In this document: one piece after another, positions 52,889 through 61,950 of the stretch
Numbering within the stretch: position 1 is the stretch's first letter
How the letters are laid out: each line of letters starts with the position of its first letter
From: Agrobacterium tumefaciens
Lineage (GTDB): Bacteria > Pseudomonadota > Alphaproteobacteria > Rhizobiales > Rhizobiaceae
Length of the DNA stretch: 64,000 bases
Direction of reading: 5' to 3'
NCBI RefSeq assembly: GCF_013337285.1
Contig: NZ_SUPW01000007.1
Coordinates: 186,001-250,000 of the forward strand
The notes under the pieces: generated by a model
Seen by the model: only the letters and a program-made list of their open reading frames with translations
Databases searched by the model: none
Told to the model about the DNA's origin: nothing
Made by a program: the position numbers and the translations under genes

Positions 52889-53452
52889 ATGAAAAGGATA
52901 GCCATATTATTCGGATACACTATATATATATTATTTATTTCCTTTTTTGTACTCATTGTTGCGGGATTGTTGTGGTACGGGTTCACAGACTTAAGGGGAT
53001 CTCAAACATATTTCGAGGGAAACCCTGCTGAGTACCATCTTTGGGCCAATCGCCATGTAAGGACAGCTACACCGGATATGATAATCCAAGATTATTATAA
53101 TAATGGGTTTAAAACTGTATGTGTATTTCCGAATGATGAAAGCGATCCAAAGCAAAGTGCAGCTTTCGAAGGAATCTCAATAAAAAAAATAGTTGGCGGT
53201 GAGGATGTTGATGTTTTCCCGCTTGGTTATCTTTTTCGTGTTTACTGGGTCAATAAATCTGGTGAAGCAATCGTGTGGAACTTTGATGAGCGTCGATTTG
53301 CTATCTCGTTTGGACCGGAACCACGGAATCACGACAAATTTGGTTGCAGGTTTGATTTGGTTGCTCGTGTTTCTTTTACAATTAAGGACGGAATTGTGGC
53401 GGCGTACATAAGTGATAACCATTTGGGGATAAGTGATGGATTGGTGGAGTGA
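52889..53452 (+). CDS. Small single-span membrane protein, unknown
   Basis: 187 residues, no family recognised. One N-terminal membrane helix (IAILFGYTIYILFISFFVLIVAGLLWYGF, about 4-32) anchors a domain of about 150 residues outside the cytoplasm. It has two cysteines (V-C-V-F, G-C-R-F) that could pair. The DNA is much richer in A and T than the flanking chromosome, suggesting transfer. It overlaps the giant gene by 17 bases, so the two are made together; it might be an immunity or accessory protein for it, by position only. Confidence 0.65.
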   Translation: MKRIAILFGYTIYILFISFFVLIVAGLLWYGFTDLRGSQTYFEGNPAEYHLWANRHVRTATPDMIIQDYYNNGFKTVCVFPNDESDPKQSAAFEGISIKKIVGGEDVDVFPLGYLFRVYWVNKSGEAIVWNFDERRFAISFGPEPRNHDKFGCRFDLVARVSFTIKDGIVAAYISDNHLGISDGLVE

Positions 53453-56400
53453 CGTTAAAGAATGGTCTTATAGCAACTTTACCCCTGCAGGTTGGGAAGA
53501 TTGGGCCAAGTCTCAAAACGCTCACTATCAAGACGCAGCGGTAAGTTTGAATTCTAAAAACAATTTAGGATTTACCACGGAGAATATGGACTCATTGAAG
53601 CACACTATCGCCGCAGCTTATGGGGCCAACGCTGAAGGTAGATTTACTACAAGTCTTAGAGGATATGGCAATGAGATTGTTGCCGGAGCGAAAGGGAGAG
53701 ACGGGTGGAATGAACACATCAAAGATATGTATAATAATGAGGTGGGGATGGCCGCGGCTTCGTGGCTGAAAGGCAGTCTAAATCGACCGGCCACCAACGC
53801 AGACATTGATGTTGTAGTAAGTCGACTAGCCAGAGCCGGCGAAATCGAGCGATCTGCTACCAAGTCAGAAGGTAGTTGGGGAAACGCGTTGAAGGCGGTC
53901 GTCTACCTTGGCGTTCCATTGAATTATGCCGCCCATCGCAATGTGTATGCTGCCTTAGACAAAATGAAACCAGACATCCTCAATGAGTTGAAAATGTCAG
54001 CTCAGTGCTTCCCTGCTGATGTTCTCATCACATCCGGCTCCGGCAAATCTGTATTCATATCCGACCTTCGTATCGGCGACGTCGTTTTAGCTTTCGATCC
54101 ATCAACTGCCCTTGGGCGCGGCGCCTTCGTGCCGCGTCGGGTTACGCATCTGTTCCGCAATGTGACGACGTCTTGGCTGAAACTGACGTGGCAGGAAGCC
54201 GGCGAACCGCATGAACTCATCTGCACCCCCGGCCACCATTTTCTCGATCAATTTGGCAATTTCCCACCAATCGAAGAATTGATAGCGGCAGGCCGGGCGA
54301 CCCTCGTTCTAGCATCGGGCGAGCTTGTCGAGGTTTCCGCCGAGCGCATTGTTTATTCGGTCGAGACGGCTGATCTGTTCGAGAAGGCCAAAGTCCAGGG
54401 CGCGGTGGCGGGCGCCACCGCCTTTCAGCCCGTTGTTGTAGAGGGCTGGCAGACTTATAATTTCGAAGTTGAGGACCTTCACACCTACGTTGCTGGTGGT
54501 GTGCGAGTTCACAACATTTCCGCCGATTGGGCGCACGATGAGGATCGAGCTCTTGCAAAAACCCTACAGGCTCTCGTTGTCAGTAAGGTACCTATCGAAT
54601 ATGCGGTTAGCCTCGGGCAAGGCGTCAGGGGTGTTGATGAAGATCGACGGACGGGGCAGCTTGTTGGCTTTACAACGGCCGGTCGCGCCATTCCATTAGA
54701 TCGTACGGTTTATACTACTTTGCTTGCCGAGCGTGGCGGCGAGACCGCTTCTACCATAGACCGAGCTGAAATCGCAGCGCGCGGAGCAATAGAAAGAGGC
54801 GCTAGCAGATCTGATGCTCGAGCGGCGGCCTATGGCGAGGCGCAAAGGTGGGGTCTCGATACATACGAAGGCTTTGACCAAGTAATAGACCGTGCGATGA
54901 GACAACAAGCTGCTTCTCGAGGGACGAAAACCGGCGCGCAACCGTCCGGTTCCTCCGGCAAGGGCGGCGGCGGTGACGGCCAGTCGGAAAATTCCAGATC
55001 CTCAAGTAGATCGGAATCGTCCTCCGGCAGTTCCGGCAAGCCAATTCTTCTCGATCTAAACGGCGACGGTCTTTCCATTGACAGGCTGCGTGAATCCTCA
55101 CAATTCATCGATTTTGACGGCGACGGTTATCTGCGACGCACGGCTTGGGCACAAAATGGTGACGGCGTACTCATTCTGGATGCAAACGGCGATGGCGTGA
55201 TCACAAGGTCCAGCGAATTTGTATTTACGGATTGGGACCCGTCAGCTTCCGGCGATCTGGAAGCCGTCAAGAATGTTTTCGATACGAACCGGAATGGCAA
55301 GCTCGATGCTGGGGATACGCGTTGGAATGCGTTCAAGGTGTCGATCAATGGTCAGCTCAAATCATTGAAGGAACTGGGCATCGCGTCCATCGATCTGACG
55401 CCCAAAGGTAGCGGGCAGAGTTTTTCCGACGGCTCGGCGATTGTTGGTACGACCACTTTCACGCGGTCTGATGGCAGCACGGGTATGGTGGGTGACGCAA
55501 TCCTTGCAAACGATCAAAACGACTACAAAATTTCTCGCTCAACCACGAAGAATGCCGATGGCACATCCAGCGAACTGATCGTCGGTTACGCCAAAGACGG
55601 CAATGTCGCGTTCCGCAATCTGGTTGGCAAAAGCGCAAACGGTTCGACCGTCACGACGAAATTCGATGATGATGGTGACGGTATTTTTGAGCGCAGCCAG
55701 AGCAAGTTTGTTTCGATCGAAATATCCGGAAATCGTATCGAGACCGTCAAGAATTTCAACCCCGACGGCTCTTTGACCAATAGCGATAAAACCGACAGAA
55801 GCCCTAATGGGCGAAAAATCACGACAACACTCGACAAGAATGGAGACGGCGCGGCGGACGAACGGCAGCTGCTGGAAAGTTTTGCAGATGGTTCTTCCCG
55901 GACAATCACTCAGCAACTGCATCTGGACGGCGCGGCATCGAAAACCGTTATCATAAATGTCTCCGCCGATGGTTTGAGCAAAACAACGTCCACCGATCTG
56001 ACGGGCGACGGCGTTGCGGACCGTTATGTTTCGGACATCAAGACGTCAGGAAAAACGGCGCAGGAACGGGTGGTTACCGAGCTCGCGGGCAACGGCGCCC
56101 TCCTCTCCAAAGAAACCACCACGACCACGACTATCGCAGCCGCTGTAACAACTCTGACCGACAACGATTTCAATGGCGACGGCAAGCGCGATCGCTATGT
56201 TCAGGAACGGACATCCACTGATAACGTCGGCGACGTCATCACGAAACGCACGAGCTACAGCAGTAACAACGCCGTTCTGAAAGAGGAAGTTTTCCGAGTA
56301 ACGGCTGACGGGCGTTCAAACTTCAGTTCTACAGATATCGACGGCGACGGCAAAGTCGATACCTATACCTCTGATATCATCGCTTTGGATGCTGCAGGCG

Positions 56401-59400
56401 CCTGGGTGCGGACCAAGAGAGCGAGAAGCGCCGCCGGACCGCTTCTTTCCCAGTGGACTTTCAAAATGCAGCCTGATCGCAAAAGCTACATAGAAACATT
56501 CGATATAAATGGCGACGATTTGTTCGATAAAAGTCTGGTTATGACGACCGGATCCGACGGGGCCACCACCACGACGGAAACACGCTTCAATACCGACCGC
56601 TCGGTCGTTTCCCGTTCGTCGATTGTTACGTCATCGAATGGTAATTCTACAACAGTCACGAATGACGCCAATGGCGATGGCGTCATTGATAGTAAGATTG
56701 TCACCACGAAAATCACGGCACCTGACAAGAGTTCCACCGTGACGACACAGACCCTGACGGGGAATGGCAAGCTTGTCTCGCAAACGATATCGAAGACAAG
56801 CCCGGATGCGACGAGCCGGAACTTTTCCGAAGATCTCGATGGCGATGGAGTTGCCGATCGCCAGACAGTCGATAGCGTCGTGCTCAATAGCGACGGCAGT
56901 CGTCAGAGAACGGTCACGATCAAAAGCCGCGATTCGACGCTTCTCGAGCGCACGACGACCGATATTTCCGCCGACCGTCGAACAACTGTCGTCACAGTCG
57001 ATTCCAATGGCGATGGGATTGTCGATCAAACCACAAAAGAAAGCACGCTTGCCGACGGCCAAACCGTGATTGAGGAAAAACTCTTCACGCGAAGTGGTCA
57101 AGCCTATAAATCTTCCACGAAAACTGTGAGTGGCAACGGTTTAAAAACCACCGTCGGCACTGACACCAATGGCAACGGCGTGATTGAGTTTACAACCGTT
57201 ACCGGGACCGTCATGAATGACGACGGAAGCCGAACCGAGACAACCAAAAATGTCAACGCCAATCAGAGAACCTTCTCCAGCTCCACGAAGATAGCGAGCG
57301 GCAACGGGCTTGCCACCACCGTCGAACAGGACCTGAACGGGAGTGGCAAGGCGGGAGATGGTCGCGTCGTACAATCCACCACTTACAATGCAAATGGGTC
57401 GATAACGAAATCTGAGTCCAGCTATAGCGGCAAAACTCTGATCAGCAGGCAGGAGACCGTGACAAGCGGTAACGGCCTGGGCACCGTGGTTTCGCGCGAT
57501 GTCGACGGCGACGGTGATCTGGATCGGGTTCTTACCACGCTCCGGGTCATCAATGCGGATGGCTCAACCTCGGATCAGGAACTTGTCAAATCAGGCAATG
57601 GAAAACTGCTGTCAAAAACGATGACGACTGTCAGCACGGATCAGAAAAGCAAACAAACGGACTCTGACACGAATGGTGACGGCATCGTCGATCGTCGCAT
57701 GACAACGTCCATCCGTGCGGATGGCGTCGAAAGCCAGACGACCGAAACGCTGTTTCGTCCCGGAACAGTTTCCAGCCGCCATGTAACGGAGGTGTCGGCC
57801 AACGGCTTTTCCGCATCCTGGCGCACCGATCTTGACGGTGATGGGACCTTCGAGGTGACCGGCACTGATATCAGTGCGATTTCAGTAGATGGTGGCCGAA
57901 CAAGAACAGTTTCCCGGACGCGTAGCTACGATGGTCAGTCCCTTAAAGAAACGACTTTCACAAGTGCGGACGGTTTGACAAAGCGTGTCTCGTGGTCTGA
58001 GGGCTCTTCCGTCAAAAAGACCCAGCTGGACGTGAAAGTGCTGGAAGGCGACGGCGACACGACGCAAACGACCACGATAACAAAATCCGACGGTACCCTT
58101 GCGAGCCGTGAGGTCCGGAAGGAATCGAAACATGGTCTTGTTTCGACGCTTTCGCGCGACACCGATGGTGACGGCAAAATCGATCAAGAAATTACAAAAT
58201 CGGTGCAAATCGATGGCAGCATAGAGCAAAAATACAAAGACTTTGCCGTAGACGGCAGGATAGCTGCCACAAAGACGGTAAACAGCCGCCTGGATGGCGT
58301 TGCGCGTGAGATCGTTGAATACGATTTCAACGGCGATGGTGTTCTGGACAAAAAAATCCAATCCGAAACCATCATCGGAAACGAGGGTGAAAAAGGCGTA
58401 TGGTCGTTTGACTGGGTCATGACTAAAAGTGGCTGGAAACTCACCAATAGGTGGTTTTCCAATGAAAACGCGGACGGTCTCCACACTCTGAAAGACTTCG
58501 ATATCGGCGGGGATCTTTCCAAGGACTACTATACGGTCGACTGGACACGGTTCGAAGAAAACGGCGAAAGGTTCCGAACTCTGGATGCTCGCCGCAATGA
58601 TGTATTGGAGAGCAGGCGCGTTATCGCAACCAGCGCGAACGAGTTGACGACCATCACACTGAAGGACATGACTGGAGCCGGAAAGTTTGTGCGGACATCC
58701 ACCGATGTTACCGTCCATACTCCTGACGGAATGCTACAACGAACGGTTCTCAACGTCAGACCTGACGGAACCGAATTGTCGCACTTAACGACGACCACGA
58801 CGGCGGACGGTCAAACAACAGAAACAATTGAACGACGGGCCGGCCTGGCCCCGCGCAAGACCCGCTCATCTACCACTCTCCTGGCTGACGGCTCCACTAC
58901 CGATGAAATTGCGCAATTTAGTATCGATAACCAACTGCTTAGTAAAACCTCAATTATAACACGCCCCGATAAACGAAGAAAAGTAACGTCTATCGACGCC
59001 GATGGCGACGGCATCATCGACCAGAAGCGAGGAGAAACACTGGAATGGTGGGGAGAAAAAATATCGGACACGACGAATTTTGGAGCGAAGGGCGCCGTTC
59101 TTCAGCGTATCGTTTCGGTGACGGCGGCGGACGGTCTTTCCTCGTTCATGACATGGGACTTGAATGGTGACGGGATCCTCGATCAGAAAAGAGTCGAAAC
59201 AATCAGGCTGAACGCCGACGGCAGCCGTTTCATCACTCAGACCGACACCGATCTCATCAAGAAGAAAACCAAATCCGTTTCCACCGACGCTATGAGAGCA
59301 GATGGAAGACTTCGTACGATCTCCAAGGATCTCAACGGCGACGGTGTTTTTGACCAGATCGAGACCATAGAGACGACAATAACGGGCCAGACAAAATCAA

Positions 59401-61787
59401 AAATCGCTAACAATGTCACAGCCCGCGACATCAAATACCTGACGCCCGGTGGAGTAATCTGGAAAAATGCGATTGCGCATTTCGTGGAAAGCGAAAACTC
59501 TCTCGATGGTGATGTGCGGACCTCACGTTATGACTATGATGGGGACGGCAAGTTCGAGACTGAGGTGATCTCCCGCTCCAATATTGATGGCTCCGTTAGC
59601 GCCGACGCTGTGGAAACAACCGCCAGCGGTTCCGTTGTGGCGAAGGGATCGATATTCACTGCGGCGGACGGTCGGACGACCATTCTTACCAAGGATATGG
59701 ATAGTGATGGCGATATCGACGAGCGGCAGACCTCCATCACCAGAGAAGATGACTCGATTCTTCTCAGAAAAGAGACGTTGCGACAGGATGGAACCGTGTC
59801 CGCTTCGGTTCTAGACCAAGTGGACTTAGTTGGAACGCTGACCTCGCGCACAACTTTCGACGATCTCGGGCGCAAAGCTCACCAAGTGACGACAGAATTT
59901 GATGGCAGTTCTCGAATAACGGCCTTCGATGCTGCCACGGGCGGCGTAACGAGCGTCAGCAAGGTGTCCTCGGCGAATGTTTTAATATCCGCGACCTTGT
60001 ACGATTACGCGAACAACAAGGAATGGATCCGGATCGAGCAGACATTTGATGTCGAGGGCCGCAAGACTAAAGAAAAGCAGTTTCTCGATAATGGGACTTC
60101 GGTTACGATCTCCTTTGTCTCTGAATTTGACGGTGCCGGGCGAAAAACCATCGAGAAGCAATTCCTCGATAATGGGACTTCGATCACGATTTCCTTTGTC
60201 CCTGAAACCAGCGCGCAGATGAAGTCCGAGCATTTCGATGCGGCTGGTGTGAAAACAGGGTCGATCGAATACGACGTCCTCAACACTCAGCCTTGGCGCG
60301 AAATGCAACTTTCCTACAATGCGAGCGGCAATGTATTGACCCAAACTGAATTTAAGGACGATGGGGTCAGGATCGAATACACCTACGATGCAGCAAGCAC
60401 TCAAAGTTGGTCGAGGCGCAGTAACCAATTTGATAGTTCCGGTCGTCATTCGTCTTTCTATCAACTCAACGATGACGGTACTGCGAATGCAATGACACTG
60501 GATGCGACCAACGTGCAACCGTGGTCGAAAGTTGAGCAGCTGTTTGATTCCGTCGGACGAATGACCGTTAATGTCGAATATATGGATAACGGATATCGAA
60601 CCGACTATACATATGATCCTGCCGACAGTCAGCCTTGGCAACGTTACACTAGTCAATTCGACAGCAATGGGCGACATTTTTATTCCCATCAACTGAATGA
60701 TGATGGCACCGCAAACGTACTTCATCTGGATGTGACGAATGTGCAACCTTGGTCAAAAGCGGATCAACTATTCGATGCGGCCGGGCGAATGACCATTAAT
60801 ATCGAATATTTGGATAACGGACATCGAGTTGAATACGTATATGATTCTGCTAACAGCCAAGCTTGGAACCTATTCTTTAATATGTATGATGGATCAGGAA
60901 ACAACTACTATACTCAAAGACAATACGATGATGGAACGGTTATATTCATAGAGATAGATGTCTACGATACCAAAAATTATTTTCGACGATACGAGAGAGA
61001 TCAAGATAGCTCTGGACGGATTAACTATATTGATGTTGTATACGATGACGGCACAAGAAAGGTCACTTTATTTGGCGATATGTGGGGTCGGTGGGAAGAA
61101 AAAAAAGTACTGATATTTGACAGAGAGGGAAGTATTACTTGGGAATATGACCAATATAATCAGCCCGAACCCTACCAAGGTTTTCACGAAAGTGACCAAG
61201 ACATGAGCCCGGTCGTTATTGATCTAAACAATGACAGCCATATCGATTTGAGGCCGATTAGTCTGAGTAGCGACGGCCCTGCGACTGGTCCGACCCATTT
61301 TGACTGGGACGGAGACGGTCTAAGCGACGCTACTGCCTGGGCTGGTCCTCAAGATGGCTTCCTTGCGATTGACTTGGCGGTAGACGGCTCCTCCGGTCCC
61401 GACGGTCAAATCAACCAAGCAAAAGAACTCGCATTCACCCTATGGCCGACAGAAGAGCAAGGCGCGACCCACTCTGACCTGCAGGCACTTCGACTTGTCT
61501 TCGATACCGATAGCGACGGTTTGCTGAGTGTCGAGGATGCCCGCTGGAGTGAATTCCGGATCTGGCAGGATATTAACCAGAACGGGGTCAGCGAGGCTGG
61601 GGAGCTTTCGGCGCTCGATCAGCTTGGTATCAAATATATCAACCTGATACCGACGCCCGAGGGCGCCAGGAATTTTGCCGATGGTTCGGCCATAACCGGG
61701 ACGAGCTTGCTCGAAAAACTTGATGGTAAAACGCAGCTCGTAGGAGACGTCAGGTTGGCCTATCGGCCTTCCCCGGCCTTTGCCTGA
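53436..61787 (+). CDS. Giant secreted Hint / calcium-repeat / RHS-like protein
   Basis: 2783 residues from ATG 53436 (GTG 53433 also possible). Residues 1-190 include DMYNNEVGMAAASWL, like a domain of polymorphic toxins. Residues 191-360 form a Hint domain from CFPADVLITSG to YVAGGVRVHN, with Cys, the TPGHHF block and the terminal HN needed for self-cleavage. A Ser/Gly linker (about 500-535) leads to a calcium module (PILLDLNGDGLSI, FDFDGDG). About 24 repeats of near 50 residues follow, each with a DxNGDGxxD loop. From about 2140 to 2580 YD/RHS-like repeats read YDxxxxQPW..FDSxGR. The end repeats the calcium module (VIDLNNDSHIDL, FDTDSDGLLS, DINQNGV). No N-terminal signal peptide; secretion by the adjacent type I ABC transporter is likely. 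Confidence 0.85.
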   Translation: MDWWSDVKEWSYSNFTPAGWEDWAKSQNAHYQDAAVSLNSKNNLGFTTENMDSLKHTIAAAYGANAEGRFTTSLRGYGNEIVAGAKGRDGWNEHIKDMYNNEVGMAAASWLKGSLNRPATNADIDVVVSRLARAGEIERSATKSEGSWGNALKAVVYLGVPLNYAAHRNVYAALDKMKPDILNELKMSAQCFPADVLITSGSGKSVFISDLRIGDVVLAFDPSTALGRGAFVPRRVTHLFRNVTTSWLKLTWQEAGEPHELICTPGHHFLDQFGNFPPIEELIAAGRATLVLASGELVEVSAERIVYSVETADLFEKAKVQGAVAGATAFQPVVVEGWQTYNFEVEDLHTYVAGGVRVHNISADWAHDEDRALAKTLQALVVSKVPIEYAVSLGQGVRGVDEDRRTGQLVGFTTAGRAIPLDRTVYTTLLAERGGETASTIDRAEIAARGAIERGASRSDARAAAYGEAQRWGLDTYEGFDQVIDRAMRQQAASRGTKTGAQPSGSSGKGGGGDGQSENSRSSSRSESSSGSSGKPILLDLNGDGLSIDRLRESSQFIDFDGDGYLRRTAWAQNGDGVLILDANGDGVITRSSEFVFTDWDPSASGDLEAVKNVFDTNRNGKLDAGDTRWNAFKVSINGQLKSLKELGIASIDLTPKGSGQSFSDGSAIVGTTTFTRSDGSTGMVGDAILANDQNDYKISRSTTKNADGTSSELIVGYAKDGNVAFRNLVGKSANGSTVTTKFDDDGDGIFERSQSKFVSIEISGNRIETVKNFNPDGSLTNSDKTDRSPNGRKITTTLDKNGDGAADERQLLESFADGSSRTITQQLHLDGAASKTVIINVSADGLSKTTSTDLTGDGVADRYVSDIKTSGKTAQERVVTELAGNGALLSKETTTTTTIAAAVTTLTDNDFNGDGKRDRYVQERTSTDNVGDVITKRTSYSSNNAVLKEEVFRVTADGRSNFSSTDIDGDGKVDTYTSDIIALDAAGAWVRTKRARSAAGPLLSQWTFKMQPDRKSYIETFDINGDDLFDKSLVMTTGSDGATTTTETRFNTDRSVVSRSSIVTSSNGNSTTVTNDANGDGVIDSKIVTTKITAPDKSSTVTTQTLTGNGKLVSQTISKTSPDATSRNFSEDLDGDGVADRQTVDSVVLNSDGSRQRTVTIKSRDSTLLERTTTDISADRRTTVVTVDSNGDGIVDQTTKESTLADGQTVIEEKLFTRSGQAYKSSTKTVSGNGLKTTVGTDTNGNGVIEFTTVTGTVMNDDGSRTETTKNVNANQRTFSSSTKIASGNGLATTVEQDLNGSGKAGDGRVVQSTTYNANGSITKSESSYSGKTLISRQETVTSGNGLGTVVSRDVDGDGDLDRVLTTLRVINADGSTSDQELVKSGNGKLLSKTMTTVSTDQKSKQTDSDTNGDGIVDRRMTTSIRADGVESQTTETLFRPGTVSSRHVTEVSANGFSASWRTDLDGDGTFEVTGTDISAISVDGGRTRTVSRTRSYDGQSLKETTFTSADGLTKRVSWSEGSSVKKTQLDVKVLEGDGDTTQTTTITKSDGTLASREVRKESKHGLVSTLSRDTDGDGKIDQEITKSVQIDGSIEQKYKDFAVDGRIAATKTVNSRLDGVAREIVEYDFNGDGVLDKKIQSETIIGNEGEKGVWSFDWVMTKSGWKLTNRWFSNENADGLHTLKDFDIGGDLSKDYYTVDWTRFEENGERFRTLDARRNDVLESRRVIATSANELTTITLKDMTGAGKFVRTSTDVTVHTPDGMLQRTVLNVRPDGTELSHLTTTTTADGQTTETIERRAGLAPRKTRSSTTLLADGSTTDEIAQFSIDNQLLSKTSIITRPDKRRKVTSIDADGDGIIDQKRGETLEWWGEKISDTTNFGAKGAVLQRIVSVTAADGLSSFMTWDLNGDGILDQKRVETIRLNADGSRFITQTDTDLIKKKTKSVSTDAMRADGRLRTISKDLNGDGVFDQIETIETTITGQTKSKIANNVTARDIKYLTPGGVIWKNAIAHFVESENSLDGDVRTSRYDYDGDGKFETEVISRSNIDGSVSADAVETTASGSVVAKGSIFTAADGRTTILTKDMDSDGDIDERQTSITREDDSILLRKETLRQDGTVSASVLDQVDLVGTLTSRTTFDDLGRKAHQVTTEFDGSSRITAFDAATGGVTSVSKVSSANVLISATLYDYANNKEWIRIEQTFDVEGRKTKEKQFLDNGTSVTISFVSEFDGAGRKTIEKQFLDNGTSITISFVPETSAQMKSEHFDAAGVKTGSIEYDVLNTQPWREMQLSYNASGNVLTQTEFKDDGVRIEYTYDAASTQSWSRRSNQFDSSGRHSSFYQLNDDGTANAMTLDATNVQPWSKVEQLFDSVGRMTVNVEYMDNGYRTDYTYDPADSQPWQRYTSQFDSNGRHFYSHQLNDDGTANVLHLDVTNVQPWSKADQLFDAAGRMTINIEYLDNGHRVEYVYDSANSQAWNLFFNMYDGSGNNYYTQRQYDDGTVIFIEIDVYDTKNYFRRYERDQDSSGRINYIDVVYDDGTRKVTLFGDMWGRWEEKKVLIFDREGSITWEYDQYNQPEPYQGFHESDQDMSPVVIDLNNDSHIDLRPISLSSDGPATGPTHFDWDGDGLSDATAWAGPQDGFLAIDLAVDGSSGPDGQINQAKELAFTLWPTEEQGATHSDLQALRLVFDTDSDGLLSVEDARWSEFRIWQDINQNGVSEAGELSALDQLGIKYINLIPTPEGARNFADGSAITGTSLLEKLDGKTQLVGDVRLAYRPSPAFA

Positions 61788-61950
61788 TCATTTGCTTGTT
61801 GATTTTCATAGCGGCATTTCCGGCCGGTAGTTTGTTCCGGGAATGCCGCACCTCTTTGTTTCACCGCGTTTAACGCGACATAGTTTTCTGGAATTGCTCC
61901 AGGCACGCCTCTGCGCGACCGAGAAAATTTATCCATATTTGAATTGACAA

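Noticed and set aside
55660..59720. Repeated DNA in the giant gene as a CRISPR array or tandem repeat
   Set aside because: The periodicity is at protein level (DxNGDGxxD loops); the DNA copies are diverged and there are no constant repeats with unique spacers.
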